Notes: generated by a model from the sequence alone, not told the origin. DNA of 64,000 nucleotides from CATOSK01 sp963665735 (GCA_963665735.1 OY762444.1:2666001-2730000); one strand, 5' to 3'. Shown: positions 26,186 through 36,793, counted from the stretch's first letter. A program made the numbers and translations.

Positions 26186-26480
26186 ACGACCGATTGCTCT
26201 TTTCGTATTTCTAGGGTGATGGGTTACGATGCCCCTTTGGCGGCGCCGCGAGGGTGGCAATCTAGGTTCGCCTCATTGATCACAAATGAACCTCGCAGCG
26301 GAAAGTTCGCAGCATGGTACACTTAGGCCCACTGGAACGGTTGTTTGTAGAATTGGTTTGAGTAGCGGCGCAACTGGTCAATTCTTTCCTGATTCTGTCC
26401 GAACGAAGGGGGCCACCAGTTTATACCTGAGACTTGGTGAGGCTCGAACTCTCCCGATGTGGTACACGATTGAGGTCAGC
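26186..26480. other. Intergenic stretch
   Basis: Nothing recognisable is seen between the nuclease stop and the IS5 derivative. No open frame here has gene-like composition. Confidence 0.5.
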
Positions 26481-26994
26481 TAGGGCGTGTTGACACAAAG
26501 GGGGTGGAATTGGGTAAAGATGGGCCAGGCAAGGGGTAATTGGGGGGTAGTAAGATAGCGGAACAAAAGAGCCGGGCAGGGAGGCGGCGGCATGGAAATT
26601 ACCGAAGAGCAATACCAGCGAATAGCGCATCTCTTTCCCAAACATCGGGGCAATGTGCGCTTCAGCAACCTGGAAGTTCTGAACATCGTTCTCTACCTGA
26701 CGGAGAACGGCTGCAAGTGGCGGGGCTTGCCGGAAGGCGATGACAAGTGGAGCGCCATCTACCAACGCTGGCATCGGTGGAACCGGCGGGGGGTGATACA
26801 GCAGGTTTCCCAATACCTGCAAGAGGCGGGGGAGACCTGGGCGGAACATAGTGGAGCGGTTAATCCGGCGGTTGAAGGGGTACCGGCGGGTCTTCACCCG
26901 GTACGACAAGCTGGACTGGATGTACCTGGGGTACGTGACCTTGGCCTGCGTCCATGAAGCCTTTTTCCGACAACTTAGTGTCAACACGCACTAA
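26481..26994 (+). mobile_element. Internally deleted, non-autonomous IS5-family element
   Basis: Terminal repeats GGGCGTGTTGACAC (26483-26496) and GTGTCAACACGCA (26979-26991) are each flanked by CTA, a fitting target duplication. The transposase N-terminus (MEITEEQYQRIAHLFPKHRG..., ATG 26592) runs to GETWAE. It then jumps at GCGGAA to the far C-terminal part (VERLIRRLKGYRRVFTRYDKL...), which is out of frame. Comparison with the element at 1-546 shows the lost piece lay between two GCGGAA(A/C) copies there (15-20 and about 393-398), so about 380 bp were removed at a 6-bp microhomology. It cannot make a working transposase but could be moved in trans by the intact family member. Confidence 0.88.
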
Positions 26995-27287
26995 TACGCA
27001 AAGTACTGTCTCTGACCGCAGCACCGCAACCATCTTGCAGCGTAGCAAGGGCTGGAATGGAAGATTCCCGGCACGAGGAAAATCGCACTGGCCTTGGCAT
27101 TGGAAAAATCAAACGCCCAGAAAACCAGACTAATGAACGGTCACGCTTACATCGAATCTGGTAGAATCCTGCGGAATGAGGTGAAGTTGCCTTGGCTGCG
27201 ATTCCGTTGGCCATCAATAAAACAGACGGTTTCCGGGCCATAGGTCACAACAAGATAAGACCATCTAGGACAACGAGGAAACTACCA

Positions 27288-29165
27288 GTGCAAAGACTTA
27301 CCGCCAACGACCCGGAAACCCGTTCCGCCGACCTGGTTGCCGATAACCTGGCCCAACTGAGAGCTTTGTTCCCCGAGGCCTTCACCGAGGGCGGGATTGA
27401 CTTTGAAGCGCTGCGGCAACTGCTGGGCGATGCCGTTGACGACGGCGAGGAGAAGTACGGCCTGAACTGGCACGGCAAACGCCGCGCCCGCCGGCTGGCC
27501 CTGACCCCCAGCGCCGGAACCCTGCGCCCCTGCCCCGAGGAAAGCGTGGATTGGGACGCCACGCAAAACCTTATGATTGAGGGCGACAACCTGGAAGTCC
27601 TGAAACTGCTGCAAAAAAGCTACGCCGGCAAGGTAAAGCTGATTTACATTGACCCGCCTTATAACACGGGCAACGACTTCGTGTACCCGGACGACTACAA
27701 GGACGGCATCAACAACTACCTCAAAATCACCTGGCAAGTGGACGGCAACGGCCACAGACTTTCATCAAACACCGAATCCTCTGGCCGTTTTCACACTGAA
27801 TGGCTCAACATGATGTATCCAAGACTGAAACTAGCACGGAACTTGTTGCGAAAGGACGGAGTCATCTTTATCAGCATTGACGACAACGAGTTTCATAGTC
27901 TGCGCGCGATAATGGACGACATCTTTGGTGTGGAGAACTTTGTAGCGACGGTTATCTGGCACAAGATGGACAGTCCGAAGAATAGTGCCATTCACTTTAG
28001 TGAGGATCACGATTACATCCTTGTGTTCGCTAGGGACCTCGAAACGTGGCGACCGAACAGCTTGCCGCGCACGTCGAAAATGCTGGCCCGTTACAAGAAC
28101 CCGGATAACGACCCGCGGGGGGCTTGGCTACTGAGCGACTTGGCCGCCCGCAACGTGTACACAGAGGGCCGTTATCCAATTACAACGAAAGTAGGCCGAG
28201 TAATTCCCGGCCCTCCCGCGGGAAGTTATTGGCGGGTCAGTAAGGCGAAATTTGACGAGCTGGACAAGGATAATAGGATCTGGTGGGGTGAATCAGGTGA
28301 CAACCGCCCAGGTATTAAGCGTTTCCTGAGTGAGGTGCGACAAGGTGTGGTACCGCAAACGTACTGGCATTGGAAAGACGTCGGTAGTACACGGAACGCG
28401 AAGCAAGAGCTGAGCCATGTTATGGATGCGACTAGTGGCGAAGACCTTTTTGTGACTCCCAAACCAACGAGACTCCTCGCCCGCCTGTTGCAAATCAGCA
28501 CGGTTACAAAAGAAAACGATATAGTGCTCGACTTCTTTGCAGGTTCGGGAACTATGGGGCAAGCAGTCGTTCAAGAAAATCTCAATGACCAAGGGAACCG
28601 GAGGTACATTCTGGTTCAACTTCCAGAACGGACTAATTACGCAAAATACTCTACTCTTGCCGAATTGACCAAAGAACGCCTACGCCGCGCCGGTACGAAA
28701 ATCAAAGCGGAGAACCCGGAATCTACCGCCGACCTGGGCTTTCGCGTTTTCAAGCTGGACAGCTCCAACGTCAAGACCTGGGACCCCTACCCGGATGACC
28801 TGGAGCAGTCCCTCCTGGACCACGTTGAGCACATCAAGGAAGGGCGCGCCGAGCAGGACATCCTCTATGAGGTACTGCTTAAGTTGGGGCTTGACCTGTG
28901 CGCTCCCATTGCAACGCGGGAGTTGGCCGGCAAGCAGGTGAACGCCGTTGACGGCGGCACTTTGATGGCCTGCCTTGCGGAGCAAATCACGCCGGCGGAA
29001 GTTGAAGACCTGGCCGTTGGCATGGCCGACTGGCGCGACGCTCTGGACAACACCGACGATACCACGGTGGTTTTCCGGGACAGCGCCTTTGTTGACGACG
29101 TGGCCAAGACCAACTGCGTCGAAATACTCCGGCAGCGGGGCATCCGCAACGTGCGGAGTATCTGA
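27288..29165 (+). CDS. mod: Type III restriction-modification methyltransferase (Mod)
   Basis: The start chosen is GTG 27288 behind GAGGAAAC; a longer frame from 27192 lacks such a site. The 625-residue product has the beta-class order of Mod enzymes: motif IV DPPYNTGNDFVY (about 121) first, motif I LDFFAGSGTMGQAV (about 416) later, with the target-recognition region between them. That middle part (about 27770-28650) is less G+C-rich than the ends, as is common where recognition domains are exchanged. The Mod stop and Res start overlap (TGATG). Mod methylates adenine on one strand of an asymmetric site and, with Res, restricts DNA with two unmodified inverted sites. Confidence 0.95.
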   Translation: MQRLTANDPETRSADLVADNLAQLRALFPEAFTEGGIDFEALRQLLGDAVDDGEEKYGLNWHGKRRARRLALTPSAGTLRPCPEESVDWDATQNLMIEGDNLEVLKLLQKSYAGKVKLIYIDPPYNTGNDFVYPDDYKDGINNYLKITWQVDGNGHRLSSNTESSGRFHTEWLNMMYPRLKLARNLLRKDGVIFISIDDNEFHSLRAIMDDIFGVENFVATVIWHKMDSPKNSAIHFSEDHDYILVFARDLETWRPNSLPRTSKMLARYKNPDNDPRGAWLLSDLAARNVYTEGRYPITTKVGRVIPGPPAGSYWRVSKAKFDELDKDNRIWWGESGDNRPGIKRFLSEVRQGVVPQTYWHWKDVGSTRNAKQELSHVMDATSGEDLFVTPKPTRLLARLLQISTVTKENDIVLDFFAGSGTMGQAVVQENLNDQGNRRYILVQLPERTNYAKYSTLAELTKERLRRAGTKIKAENPESTADLGFRVFKLDSSNVKTWDPYPDDLEQSLLDHVEHIKEGRAEQDILYEVLLKLGLDLCAPIATRELAGKQVNAVDGGTLMACLAEQITPAEVEDLAVGMADWRDALDNTDDTTVVFRDSAFVDDVAKTNCVEILRQRGIRNVRSI

Positions 29166-32128
29166 TGAAGTTTCAGTTTGAGCCGGACCTGGACTATCAG
29201 CAGGCCGCCATTGCGGCCATCTGCGACCTTTTCCGGGGGCAGGAAGTTTGCCGGGGCGAGTTCACGGTGGCCCCCGGCGTGGACGATGCCGGTCAGCCGG
29301 GCCTGGTGGAAAACGACCTGGGCGTCGGCAACGCTCTGACCCTGGCCGATGAGCAAATTCTGGACAACCTGAAAGAGGTGCAGCTCCGCAACGGCCTGCT
29401 GCCGGCGTCCATGCTGGAATCCAGGGATTTCACGGTGGAGATGGAGACCGGCACCGGCAAAACCTACGTCTATCTGCGGACGATATTCGAGTTGAACCGG
29501 CTTTACGGGTTCACCAAGTTCGCCATCGTCGTGCCGTCCGTCGCCATCAAGGAAGGCGTCAACAAGTCGCTGGAAATGATGGGCGACCACTTCCGCGCCC
29601 TGTACGCCGGCGTTCCTTTCGAGCATTTCATTTACGACTCGGCCAAGCTGGGGCAGGTTCGCAACTTCGCCACCAGCCCGCAGATACAGATAATGGTGAT
29701 GACCGTCGGCGCCATCAACAAGCGGGACATCAACACCATCTACCAGGAAAACGAAAAGACGGGCGGCGAGGCCCCCATTGACCTGGTGCGGGCCACCAAT
29801 CCCATCGTTATCGTGGACGAGCCGCAGAGCGTTGACGGGGGTTTGGAAGGACGGGGCCGTGAAGCCCTGGAGCGCATGAACCCGCTTTGCACCCTGCGCT
29901 ACTCGGCCACCCACGCCGACCAGTACCACATGGTGTATCGGCTCAACGCCGTGGACGCCTACCAGCAAAAGCTGGTCAAGCAAATTGAAGTCGCCGCCGG
30001 AACGGTGGTGGATGACCACAACAGCCCCTACATCCGGCTGGTGTCAACCCGCCGGCAGCGGGGGGCAATCAGCGCCCGGGTTGAGCTGGACGTGGCTACG
30101 CCGTCCGGCGGGGCGCGGCGTCAGGAAGTCAACGTACAGGATGGCGAAGACCTGGAGCTCAGGACCCGACGCGAAATTTACCGGGACCATTACGTCGGGG
30201 AAATCCGGGTTGGACGGGGCAACGAATATCTGGAGTTGCGGGCGCCGGGCGATGAGCGGTGGCTGACGCCGGGGGAAGCCTACGGGGCGGTTGACCGGCT
30301 GGCGGTGCACCGCGAAATGATACGCAAGGCAATCCGGGAGCACCTGGACAAGGAAAAGCGGCTGCGTCCCCAGGGTATCAAGGCGCTGACTCTGTTCTTC
30401 ATAGACAAGGTGTCCAACTACCGGGCTTACGACGATGACGGTAGCCAGGTAAAAGGTCCCTTCGCCGGCATCTTTGAGGAGGAATACCGCCGCGCCGCCC
30501 GGGGCCCGGATTACCGGGACTTGTTCGACGGCGTTGAAGACCTGGCCGACGCGGCGGAGCGGGCGCACGACGGTTATTTCTCCATTGACCGGCGCGGCGG
30601 CTGGACCGACACCGCCGAAAACAACCAGGCCAACCGGGACAACGCCGAGCGCGCCTACAGTCTGATTATGCGGGACAAGGAAAAGCTGCTGAGTTTCGAC
30701 GAACCGCTGAAGTTCATCTTTTCCCACTCCGCCTTGCGGGAAGGTTGGGACAACCCCAACGTCTTCCAAATCTGCGCCCTGCGGGACATCCAAACCGAAC
30801 GGGAGCGCCGCCAGACCATCGGGCGGGGGCTGCGCCTGTGCGTCAACCAGGACGGGGAGCGACAGCGGGGGTTTGAAGTCAACACCCTGACCGTCATAGC
30901 CCAGGAAAGCTACGAGGATTTTGCGGAGAACCTGCAACGTGAAATTGAGGAAGAGACCGGCATCCGATTCGGCGTGGTTGAAGAGCATCAGTTTGCGCTG
31001 ATTGAGAGCGGCGACAGCCAAAGCGGACGGCTGGGCGTCAATCAGTCCCGGGAAGTCTGGCGTCACCTGGTCTCCCACGGCTACCTTGACCAGCAGGGGA
31101 AAATTACCGACCTGCTGCATAATGTCCTGCCGGACAGCAGTTTCACCCTGCCGAAAGAATTTGAGCCGGTGCGTGAGGCGATTGCCGAGGCGTTGCGGAA
31201 GTCAGCCGGCAGCATCGAAATCAAAAAGGCTGAGGAACGCCACACCGCCCGGCCCCGTGAGGCGGTTCTGGACAACGAAGAGTTCCGGGCATTGTGGGAA
31301 CGCATCAGTCAGCAGACCACCTACCGCGTCCGATTTGACAACGACGACTTGCTCCAAGAGTGCGCCGAGGCCCTCCGCGACGCGCCGTTGATACCGCAGC
31401 CCAGGATGCAGTGGAACACGGCGAACATACCGATTGAGCAAGGGGGCATACAGCCCCATCTGCTTGAATCCGGCGCGCCGGCAAGCCTCCGTAGCGACGC
31501 CGTTGAATTGCCCGACGTGCTCACTGAGTTGCAGAATCGCACTCAACTGACCCGGCGCAGCATCCGGCGCATCCTGCTCGACAGCGGACGGCTGGACGAT
31601 TTCAGCGTCAACCCGCAGAAGTTCATCGAAACGGCGGCGGCAGCCATCAACCGCCGCAAGCAGGTCGCGCTGGTGGATGGTATCAAGTACCGTCGTTTGG
31701 GCAGCGAGTCGCACTACGCGCAGGAACTGTTCGTGAAAGAGGAACTGACCGGCTATCTCAACAAGATGCTCGAGTCGCAGAAGTCGGTTTACGACTACGT
31801 AATATGGGATTCCAACAACGAGGCGACATTCGCCAAGGAGCTGGAGTCCAACGCCGCGGTAAAGGTGTACGCCAAGCTGCCGTCCTGGTTCCGGGTGCCC
31901 ACCCCGTTGGGCGCTTACAACCCGGATTGGGCGGTGCTGATAGAAAACGACGACCATGAGCGTCTCTATTTCGTCGCTGAAACCAAAGGCACGTCTTTCC
32001 TGGACGACCTTCGCAACAGTGAGCGCGCCAAGGTAGAGTGCGGCAAGGCCCACTTCGCAACGCTGGAGATAGGTGACAGTCCGGCCAAGTACCGGGTTGT
32101 AAGCGCGGTGGAGCAGCTCTTGCACTGA
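29165..32128 (+). CDS. res: Type III restriction endonuclease subunit (Res)
   Basis: The 987-residue product has a superfamily-2 helicase with Walker A METGTGKTYVYL (about 95), the DEPQ form of motif II (VIVDEPQ, about 218) typical of type III Res, and motif VI RRQTIGRGLRLCV (about 555). A PD-(D/E)XK nuclease lies at the C-terminus: NPDWAVLIEN (about 918) and FVAETKG (about 938). Length and order equal those of EcoP-type Res. It directly overlaps mod and forms the usual two-gene operon. All catalytic motifs appear intact. Confidence 0.95.
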   Translation: MKFQFEPDLDYQQAAIAAICDLFRGQEVCRGEFTVAPGVDDAGQPGLVENDLGVGNALTLADEQILDNLKEVQLRNGLLPASMLESRDFTVEMETGTGKTYVYLRTIFELNRLYGFTKFAIVVPSVAIKEGVNKSLEMMGDHFRALYAGVPFEHFIYDSAKLGQVRNFATSPQIQIMVMTVGAINKRDINTIYQENEKTGGEAPIDLVRATNPIVIVDEPQSVDGGLEGRGREALERMNPLCTLRYSATHADQYHMVYRLNAVDAYQQKLVKQIEVAAGTVVDDHNSPYIRLVSTRRQRGAISARVELDVATPSGGARRQEVNVQDGEDLELRTRREIYRDHYVGEIRVGRGNEYLELRAPGDERWLTPGEAYGAVDRLAVHREMIRKAIREHLDKEKRLRPQGIKALTLFFIDKVSNYRAYDDDGSQVKGPFAGIFEEEYRRAARGPDYRDLFDGVEDLADAAERAHDGYFSIDRRGGWTDTAENNQANRDNAERAYSLIMRDKEKLLSFDEPLKFIFSHSALREGWDNPNVFQICALRDIQTERERRQTIGRGLRLCVNQDGERQRGFEVNTLTVIAQESYEDFAENLQREIEEETGIRFGVVEEHQFALIESGDSQSGRLGVNQSREVWRHLVSHGYLDQQGKITDLLHNVLPDSSFTLPKEFEPVREAIAEALRKSAGSIEIKKAEERHTARPREAVLDNEEFRALWERISQQTTYRVRFDNDDLLQECAEALRDAPLIPQPRMQWNTANIPIEQGGIQPHLLESGAPASLRSDAVELPDVLTELQNRTQLTRRSIRRILLDSGRLDDFSVNPQKFIETAAAAINRRKQVALVDGIKYRRLGSESHYAQELFVKEELTGYLNKMLESQKSVYDYVIWDSNNEATFAKELESNAAVKVYAKLPSWFRVPTPLGAYNPDWAVLIENDDHERLYFVAETKGTSFLDDLRNSERAKVECGKAHFATLEIGDSPAKYRVVSAVEQLLH

Positions 32129-32296
32129 TTCCGGCCTGGCAATCGTTCCCTCCCCCGCCGGCCGGATACTCCGGGGCAGGAAAGTGAATGTTGGGCAATC
32201 TTTTGTGAAATCGGGACATCATCCTCAATTCGGGGTGTGTTACACTGCACTGACAGCCTCTTTATCTTTAGGGATGGTTACAATTTGAACGACAGC

Positions 32297-33547
32297 ATGA
32301 AATTTCTTGACTTGTTCGCAGGTGGAGGAGGGTTGTCCGAAGGCTTCATTCAAGCCGGATTTGAGCCGGTTGCACACGTCGAGAGTGACCGGAGTGCTTG
32401 TTTCACCCTGAGCACACGTATGGCCTACCACTGGTTGAAGGACCATGACAGATTGGACCTGTACGCAAACTACCTGAAGGGTGCATTTACCCGGAAAGAG
32501 TTTTATCAGAAAGTCCCGGAGCGGGTCATAAAGTCGGTAATAAATGAAGAGGTTGGCTATGAGACACTGCCGAGCATTTTCCACAAGATTGATGGTCTGC
32601 TGAATAACCGGAAGCTGGACCTGATCATCGGAGGCCCGCCCTGCCAAGCTTATTCTATTGTCGGTCGCTCTCGTGACAAAGGTGGAATGAAAATCGACGA
32701 GCGGAACTATCTCTATCGCCATTACGCCAGTTTTCTGGAGAAATACAAGCCCGCCTGTTTTGTTTTTGAGAATGTTGTTGGTCTTTTGTCCGCCAAGGAC
32801 AGTGACGGGCAAAGCCATCTTGAGGCTATGCAGGAGCTTTTTTCGGAACATGGGTATGAGACGGAGTACAGGATTCTGTCGGCAAACGATTACGGGGTCC
32901 TGCAAAGTCGGAAAAGGGTCTTCTTGGTCGGGCACTTCGAAAAATCCGAAGGCTTCTATCCCGAACCAGAAAAGTGGATTACCGAATCCAGAGTTGAGGA
33001 AGTATTCTCTGATTTGCCCGCCCTTGTCGCAGGGGGTGGTGATCCTGGGCCCTGCGACATCAATCCCGGAGATGGGGTATGGATACAGGAAGCCGGCGTC
33101 AGGAACGACCAAATTCCAGTCACTTGGCATCAGGCAAGGCCGCACTCAGACCGGGACCTCGAAATATACCGAATCGCGGTCGGCCTATGGAACTCCGAAA
33201 AAGCCCGGCTGAGATACGACGACCTACCGGAACGACTTAAAACGCACAGGAACAGGAAATCTTTCTGTGACAGGTTCAAAGTTGTTGCTTCCGATCTCCC
33301 ACATTCACATACCATAGTTGCCCACATTGCCAAGGACGGTCATTACTACATTCACCCCGACATAGATCAGAACCGCTCAATCACCCCCAGAGAAGCTGCC
33401 CGGTTGCAGACATTCCCGGATGACTACTACTTTGAGAGTGCCAATGGCATTCCTGCGAGGACCCCTGTCTTCCGGCAGGTAGGGAATGCGGCACCAGTCC
33501 TGCTGGCCCGGAAAATAGCTGAAAAGTTAAGGGAAGTCTGGATATGA
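32297..33547 (+). CDS. dcm: DNA cytosine-5 methyltransferase (Dcm family)
   Basis: The start is ATG 32297 (MKFLDLFAGGGG); TTG 32285 behind AGGGATGG is possible. The product of about 416 residues has the C5-methylase motifs: I DLFAGGGGLSEGF, IV GGPPCQAYS with the catalytic Cys (about 115), VI FVFENV, VIII-like RIL...YGVLQSRKRVFLVG, and IX/X near the end (ITPREAARLQTFPDDY...RQVGNAAPVLLA). It is the first of four overlapping genes ending with a Vsr mismatch endonuclease. This pairing is typical because Vsr repairs the T:G mismatches from deaminated 5-methylcytosine. The lower G+C of the cluster suggests it arrived as a unit. Confidence 0.93.
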   Translation: MKFLDLFAGGGGLSEGFIQAGFEPVAHVESDRSACFTLSTRMAYHWLKDHDRLDLYANYLKGAFTRKEFYQKVPERVIKSVINEEVGYETLPSIFHKIDGLLNNRKLDLIIGGPPCQAYSIVGRSRDKGGMKIDERNYLYRHYASFLEKYKPACFVFENVVGLLSAKDSDGQSHLEAMQELFSEHGYETEYRILSANDYGVLQSRKRVFLVGHFEKSEGFYPEPEKWITESRVEEVFSDLPALVAGGGDPGPCDINPGDGVWIQEAGVRNDQIPVTWHQARPHSDRDLEIYRIAVGLWNSEKARLRYDDLPERLKTHRNRKSFCDRFKVVASDLPHSHTIVAHIAKDGHYYIHPDIDQNRSITPREAARLQTFPDDYYFESANGIPARTPVFRQVGNAAPVLLARKIAEKLREVWI

Positions 33548-35697
33548 GGGAGACAGGCACACACAAGATAAGGCCGGCTGGCCGGTTGGTACTTACCATC
33601 GGACGCGACCTGATACAGGACCACTACGCAGCGGTAGTCGAGTTGGTGAAGAACGCCTACGACGCCGATTCCCCGGATGTGGATGTTGAATTCATCAGAG
33701 TAAAACCAGAAGGCGGTTACTCTATCACCATTAGCGACCACGGGCACGGTATGGCCCGGGAGGATGTCATTAACAAATGGATGGTGCCTTCCACATCGGA
33801 TAAGCTCAAGAGGCAGAAGAGTCCCTCAGGCAGAGTCATGCAGGGACGGAAGGGGGTCGGACGCTACGCGGCATCGGTTCTGGGTAATGATTTGTTTTTG
33901 GAAACAGTCTCTGTCAAGGGCGAGAAGACTGAAGTCTATATCGAATGGAGTGCTTTCGAGAATTCAGAGTTTCTGGATGACATTGAAATCCTGGTTGAAT
34001 CGTCGGACACGTCCTTACCACCCGGGACTCGGCTTACCATGGCCGGAGGAGAATCGCTGGTCACTGATTGGAATAAGCGGCAGTTTGACAAACTCCGCTT
34101 TGAACTGAGGCGGCTCAAATCACCCGTGGGAATGGCCCTGAGTGATGATGATTTCCGTATAAATCTGAAAGTCGATGGCTTTCCGGAAGTGGATAACATA
34201 GATGAGACCATCGAACCTTACCCTATTTTCGATCTCTTCGATTACAGAGTTTCAGGGACAATTCCCTCGGGGGGAACTGGTAGATTAGCGTATTCGATGC
34301 AGAAAATACGCAATTCACCTGACGAAACCATTCCATTAAACCTCGGAAAGCCTACCGAATGCGGAGAATTATTCTTGGACATTCGCGTCTATGACCGGGA
34401 TAAATCATCCATCGATTCCCTGATAGGGCGCGGCCTCAAAGACGATTCCGGTAGCTACCTTGGAAACCTGCAAGCCAGGCAGTTGCTTAACGAATACAAC
34501 GGCATAGGCGTCTACCGAAATGGATTTCGCATCCGGCCACTGGGAGATCCGGACTTCGATTGGTTGAAGCTGAATGAGCAACGTGTCCAGAATCCTTCAC
34601 TTCGCATCGGCAGCAACCAAGTAATAGGGTTTGTTCAGATTCAGTCTGATGAGCAATCAGGTCTGATTGAAAAGAGTGCTAGGGACGGATTGAGGGAGAA
34701 CAAGGCTTTTGACTGCTTGAAAGAGGTGACAAAGAAGGTTATTGGAGAACTCGAGACAAGACGTTTCCAATACAGAAGGCAGACAGGTCTGAGTAAACCA
34801 GCTGCGAAGCTCGAACGTGAACTGGACAGCCTTTTCTCTTCCGAAGAATTGAAGCGCGATGTTCAGTTGAGACTTTCCAGTTCCGGCGTGGGGCAAGAAA
34901 CTGCCCAGGAAATTATGGAAATGATCTCCAAGGACGAAGAGGAGAAAAACAGGGTAGCCGATGGCATTCGCCAAGTGGTTGCCATATACCAGGGACAGGC
35001 GACTTTGGGGAAGATTATCAACGTGATTCTTCACGAAGGCCGGCGGCCGCTCAACTACTTCAGGAACGAAATCCCCAATCTAAGGTACTGGCATACGTCT
35101 TTCCTGAAAACCGGGAATATGGAGAACCTCAACCGCGTCGTATCCATCGGTGATGGCATCGGAAATAATGCTGAAGTCTTCGTAAATCTCTTCGGTCGTC
35201 TTGACCCACTGGCCGCGGCAAAACGTTCCCCGAAGGTCCCATTAGACCTTAAGCAGACCATCACCGGGACTCTTTCGGTTTTCTCATCGGAAATGAAATC
35301 GCAGAACGTGTACAGTTGCGTCATCTGCCCCGAAAGCTTCATGTTTTCCGGATGGTCTCAGGACATTTACTCCATTTTCACCAACCTGATAGATAACAGC
35401 CTCTACTGGATGAACGAAAAGAACAGCCCTGAGCGAAACATAGTCATTGATGTTGTTACGGATGGAAAATTCCTCTTGCACATTGATTACCGTGACACAG
35501 GACCAGGGATAGACCCCGGCCTGATTGCCAGCGAGGTCATATTCGAGCCGCAATTCTCCACAAAAACGTCTGGCACCGGACTTGGTCTGCCAATAGCAGG
35601 TGAGGCTGCGACACGAAATGGTCTCGAACTGAAGGCCTTCGAATCGGAAACCGGGGCTTGGTTCAGACTTCAAGCAGTGTCGGAGAATGGCGAATGA
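33544..35697 (+). CDS. Double GHKL ATPase: MORC/MutL-like N-terminus with histidine-kinase-like C-terminus
   Basis: The 717-residue product starts at ATG 33544, overlapping the methylase stop (ATGA). The N-terminal GHKL domain has the MutL/Hsp90/MORC pattern: ELVKNAYDAD (about 34-43), SDHGHGM, and GRKGVGRYA. The C-terminal GHKL domain looks like a histidine-kinase ATPase: NLIDNSLYWM (about 612), DTGPGID (about 651), GTGLGLP (about 677). The segment about 495-510 (NVILHEGRRPLNYF) occupies the place of an H-box and could hold the phospho-acceptor His. MORC-like ATPases beside Dcm and Vsr have been predicted as restriction-linked ATPases. Here the second ATPase and the following receiver protein suggest a signalling version. 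Confidence 0.85.
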   Translation: MRETGTHKIRPAGRLVLTIGRDLIQDHYAAVVELVKNAYDADSPDVDVEFIRVKPEGGYSITISDHGHGMAREDVINKWMVPSTSDKLKRQKSPSGRVMQGRKGVGRYAASVLGNDLFLETVSVKGEKTEVYIEWSAFENSEFLDDIEILVESSDTSLPPGTRLTMAGGESLVTDWNKRQFDKLRFELRRLKSPVGMALSDDDFRINLKVDGFPEVDNIDETIEPYPIFDLFDYRVSGTIPSGGTGRLAYSMQKIRNSPDETIPLNLGKPTECGELFLDIRVYDRDKSSIDSLIGRGLKDDSGSYLGNLQARQLLNEYNGIGVYRNGFRIRPLGDPDFDWLKLNEQRVQNPSLRIGSNQVIGFVQIQSDEQSGLIEKSARDGLRENKAFDCLKEVTKKVIGELETRRFQYRRQTGLSKPAAKLERELDSLFSSEELKRDVQLRLSSSGVGQETAQEIMEMISKDEEEKNRVADGIRQVVAIYQGQATLGKIINVILHEGRRPLNYFRNEIPNLRYWHTSFLKTGNMENLNRVVSIGDGIGNNAEVFVNLFGRLDPLAAAKRSPKVPLDLKQTITGTLSVFSSEMKSQNVYSCVICPESFMFSGWSQDIYSIFTNLIDNSLYWMNEKNSPERNIVIDVVTDGKFLLHIDYRDTGPGIDPGLIASEVIFEPQFSTKTSGTGLGLPIAGEAATRNGLELKAFESETGAWFRLQAVSENGE

Positions 35698-36770
35698 ACG
35701 GCATGAAGCTTCTTGTTGTAGAGGATGACCCCCAGGACATCAGCACGTGCCGGGATACCGTGGAGAGATACCGGGACGAAAAACAAAGGGAAGTCGAGCT
35801 CATCGTATGCGGGGATGTGGCCGAAGCTTTCGAGAAACTTGACAATACCTTTGACGGCGCAATTATCGACCTCAGGCTGGGGAATGAAGGCGACGAGGGC
35901 AACGAGGTTGTGAATAGAATCAAAGAGAGACAATACCGTTTTCCGGTGGCCATCCTCACCGGAACTCCTGCCTCCGCTGAACCCGAATTCTCGTATATCG
36001 GAATTTTCAGGAAAGGAGACGCCGGGGCCGGATACGATGACCTGCTGGACAGATTCTGGAGAATACGAGATACAGGGCTTACACGTATCTTGGGGGGCAG
36101 AGGTATCATTGAATTCAGATTGGGTGAGGTGTTTTCGCGAAATGTCCTGCCACAAATACAGAAATGGGAGGCATACGGTCAGGCCGACTCTACCAGAACT
36201 GAAAACGCGCTTCTTCGCCACACCCTCAATCACCTGATTCAGCTCATTGATGAAGATATAGAGCGATACTTTCCTGAGGAATTCTATCTCTTCCCTCCTC
36301 CCAGCGAGAATCTTCGAACCGGAAGTATTCTGAATGACAAGGGAAGCGGTCAGAAATTCGCGGTATTAAGTCCGGATTGTGACCTTGTGGTCCGACCTGA
36401 CGGAACCAGGAATACAGACAGGATACTTTTCGCTGAAATAGTGTCTCCCAAGGTGTTGTTCGATTGGTTCGGTGACAAGGCACCAAACGTCTTGGGTCGG
36501 AACCGAAGAGATACCTTCATCCGGGCACTGGAGAATAACGGGCCAAGATATTATCACTGTCTGCCGGAAACTGATTTCTTTTCATTAGGTTTCCTGCATT
36601 TCAGAAGGATTTCCACTGTAGGAGTGGACGAAATCGAAAAGAAATTTGACTTACCTCCGAAAGTGCAGATTTCACCTCCCTTCGTCAAGGATATTGTGTC
36701 GCGTTTTTCATCCTACTATGCGCGTCAGGGCCAACCGGACATAGATTTTTCAAACCTTGTCGGGTCCTGA
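35694..36770 (+). CDS. Receiver-domain protein with unknown C-terminal effector
   Basis: The start is ATG 35694 (MNGMKLLVVEDDPQD), overlapping the ATPase stop as ATGA. Residues 1-125 are a receiver domain: VVEDD acidic pair, phospho-acceptor Asp in GAIIDLRLG (about 58), and LTGTPAS. The remaining 230 residues (...LLRHTLNHLIQLIDEDIERYFPEEFYLFPP... FAVLSPDCDLVVRP... FSSYYARQGQPDIDF) have no DNA-binding motif I recognise. They may be an effector domain, as SPDCDLV resembles part of a conserved fold in such clusters. Together with the GHKL protein it forms a kinase/receiver pair inside a methylase-Vsr operon. Confidence 0.78.
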   Translation: MNGMKLLVVEDDPQDISTCRDTVERYRDEKQREVELIVCGDVAEAFEKLDNTFDGAIIDLRLGNEGDEGNEVVNRIKERQYRFPVAILTGTPASAEPEFSYIGIFRKGDAGAGYDDLLDRFWRIRDTGLTRILGGRGIIEFRLGEVFSRNVLPQIQKWEAYGQADSTRTENALLRHTLNHLIQLIDEDIERYFPEEFYLFPPPSENLRTGSILNDKGSGQKFAVLSPDCDLVVRPDGTRNTDRILFAEIVSPKVLFDWFGDKAPNVLGRNRRDTFIRALENNGPRYYHCLPETDFFSLGFLHFRRISTVGVDEIEKKFDLPPKVQISPPFVKDIVSRFSSYYARQGQPDIDFSNLVGS

Positions 36771-36793
36771 ACCCACAAATCAGGAATTTGTCT

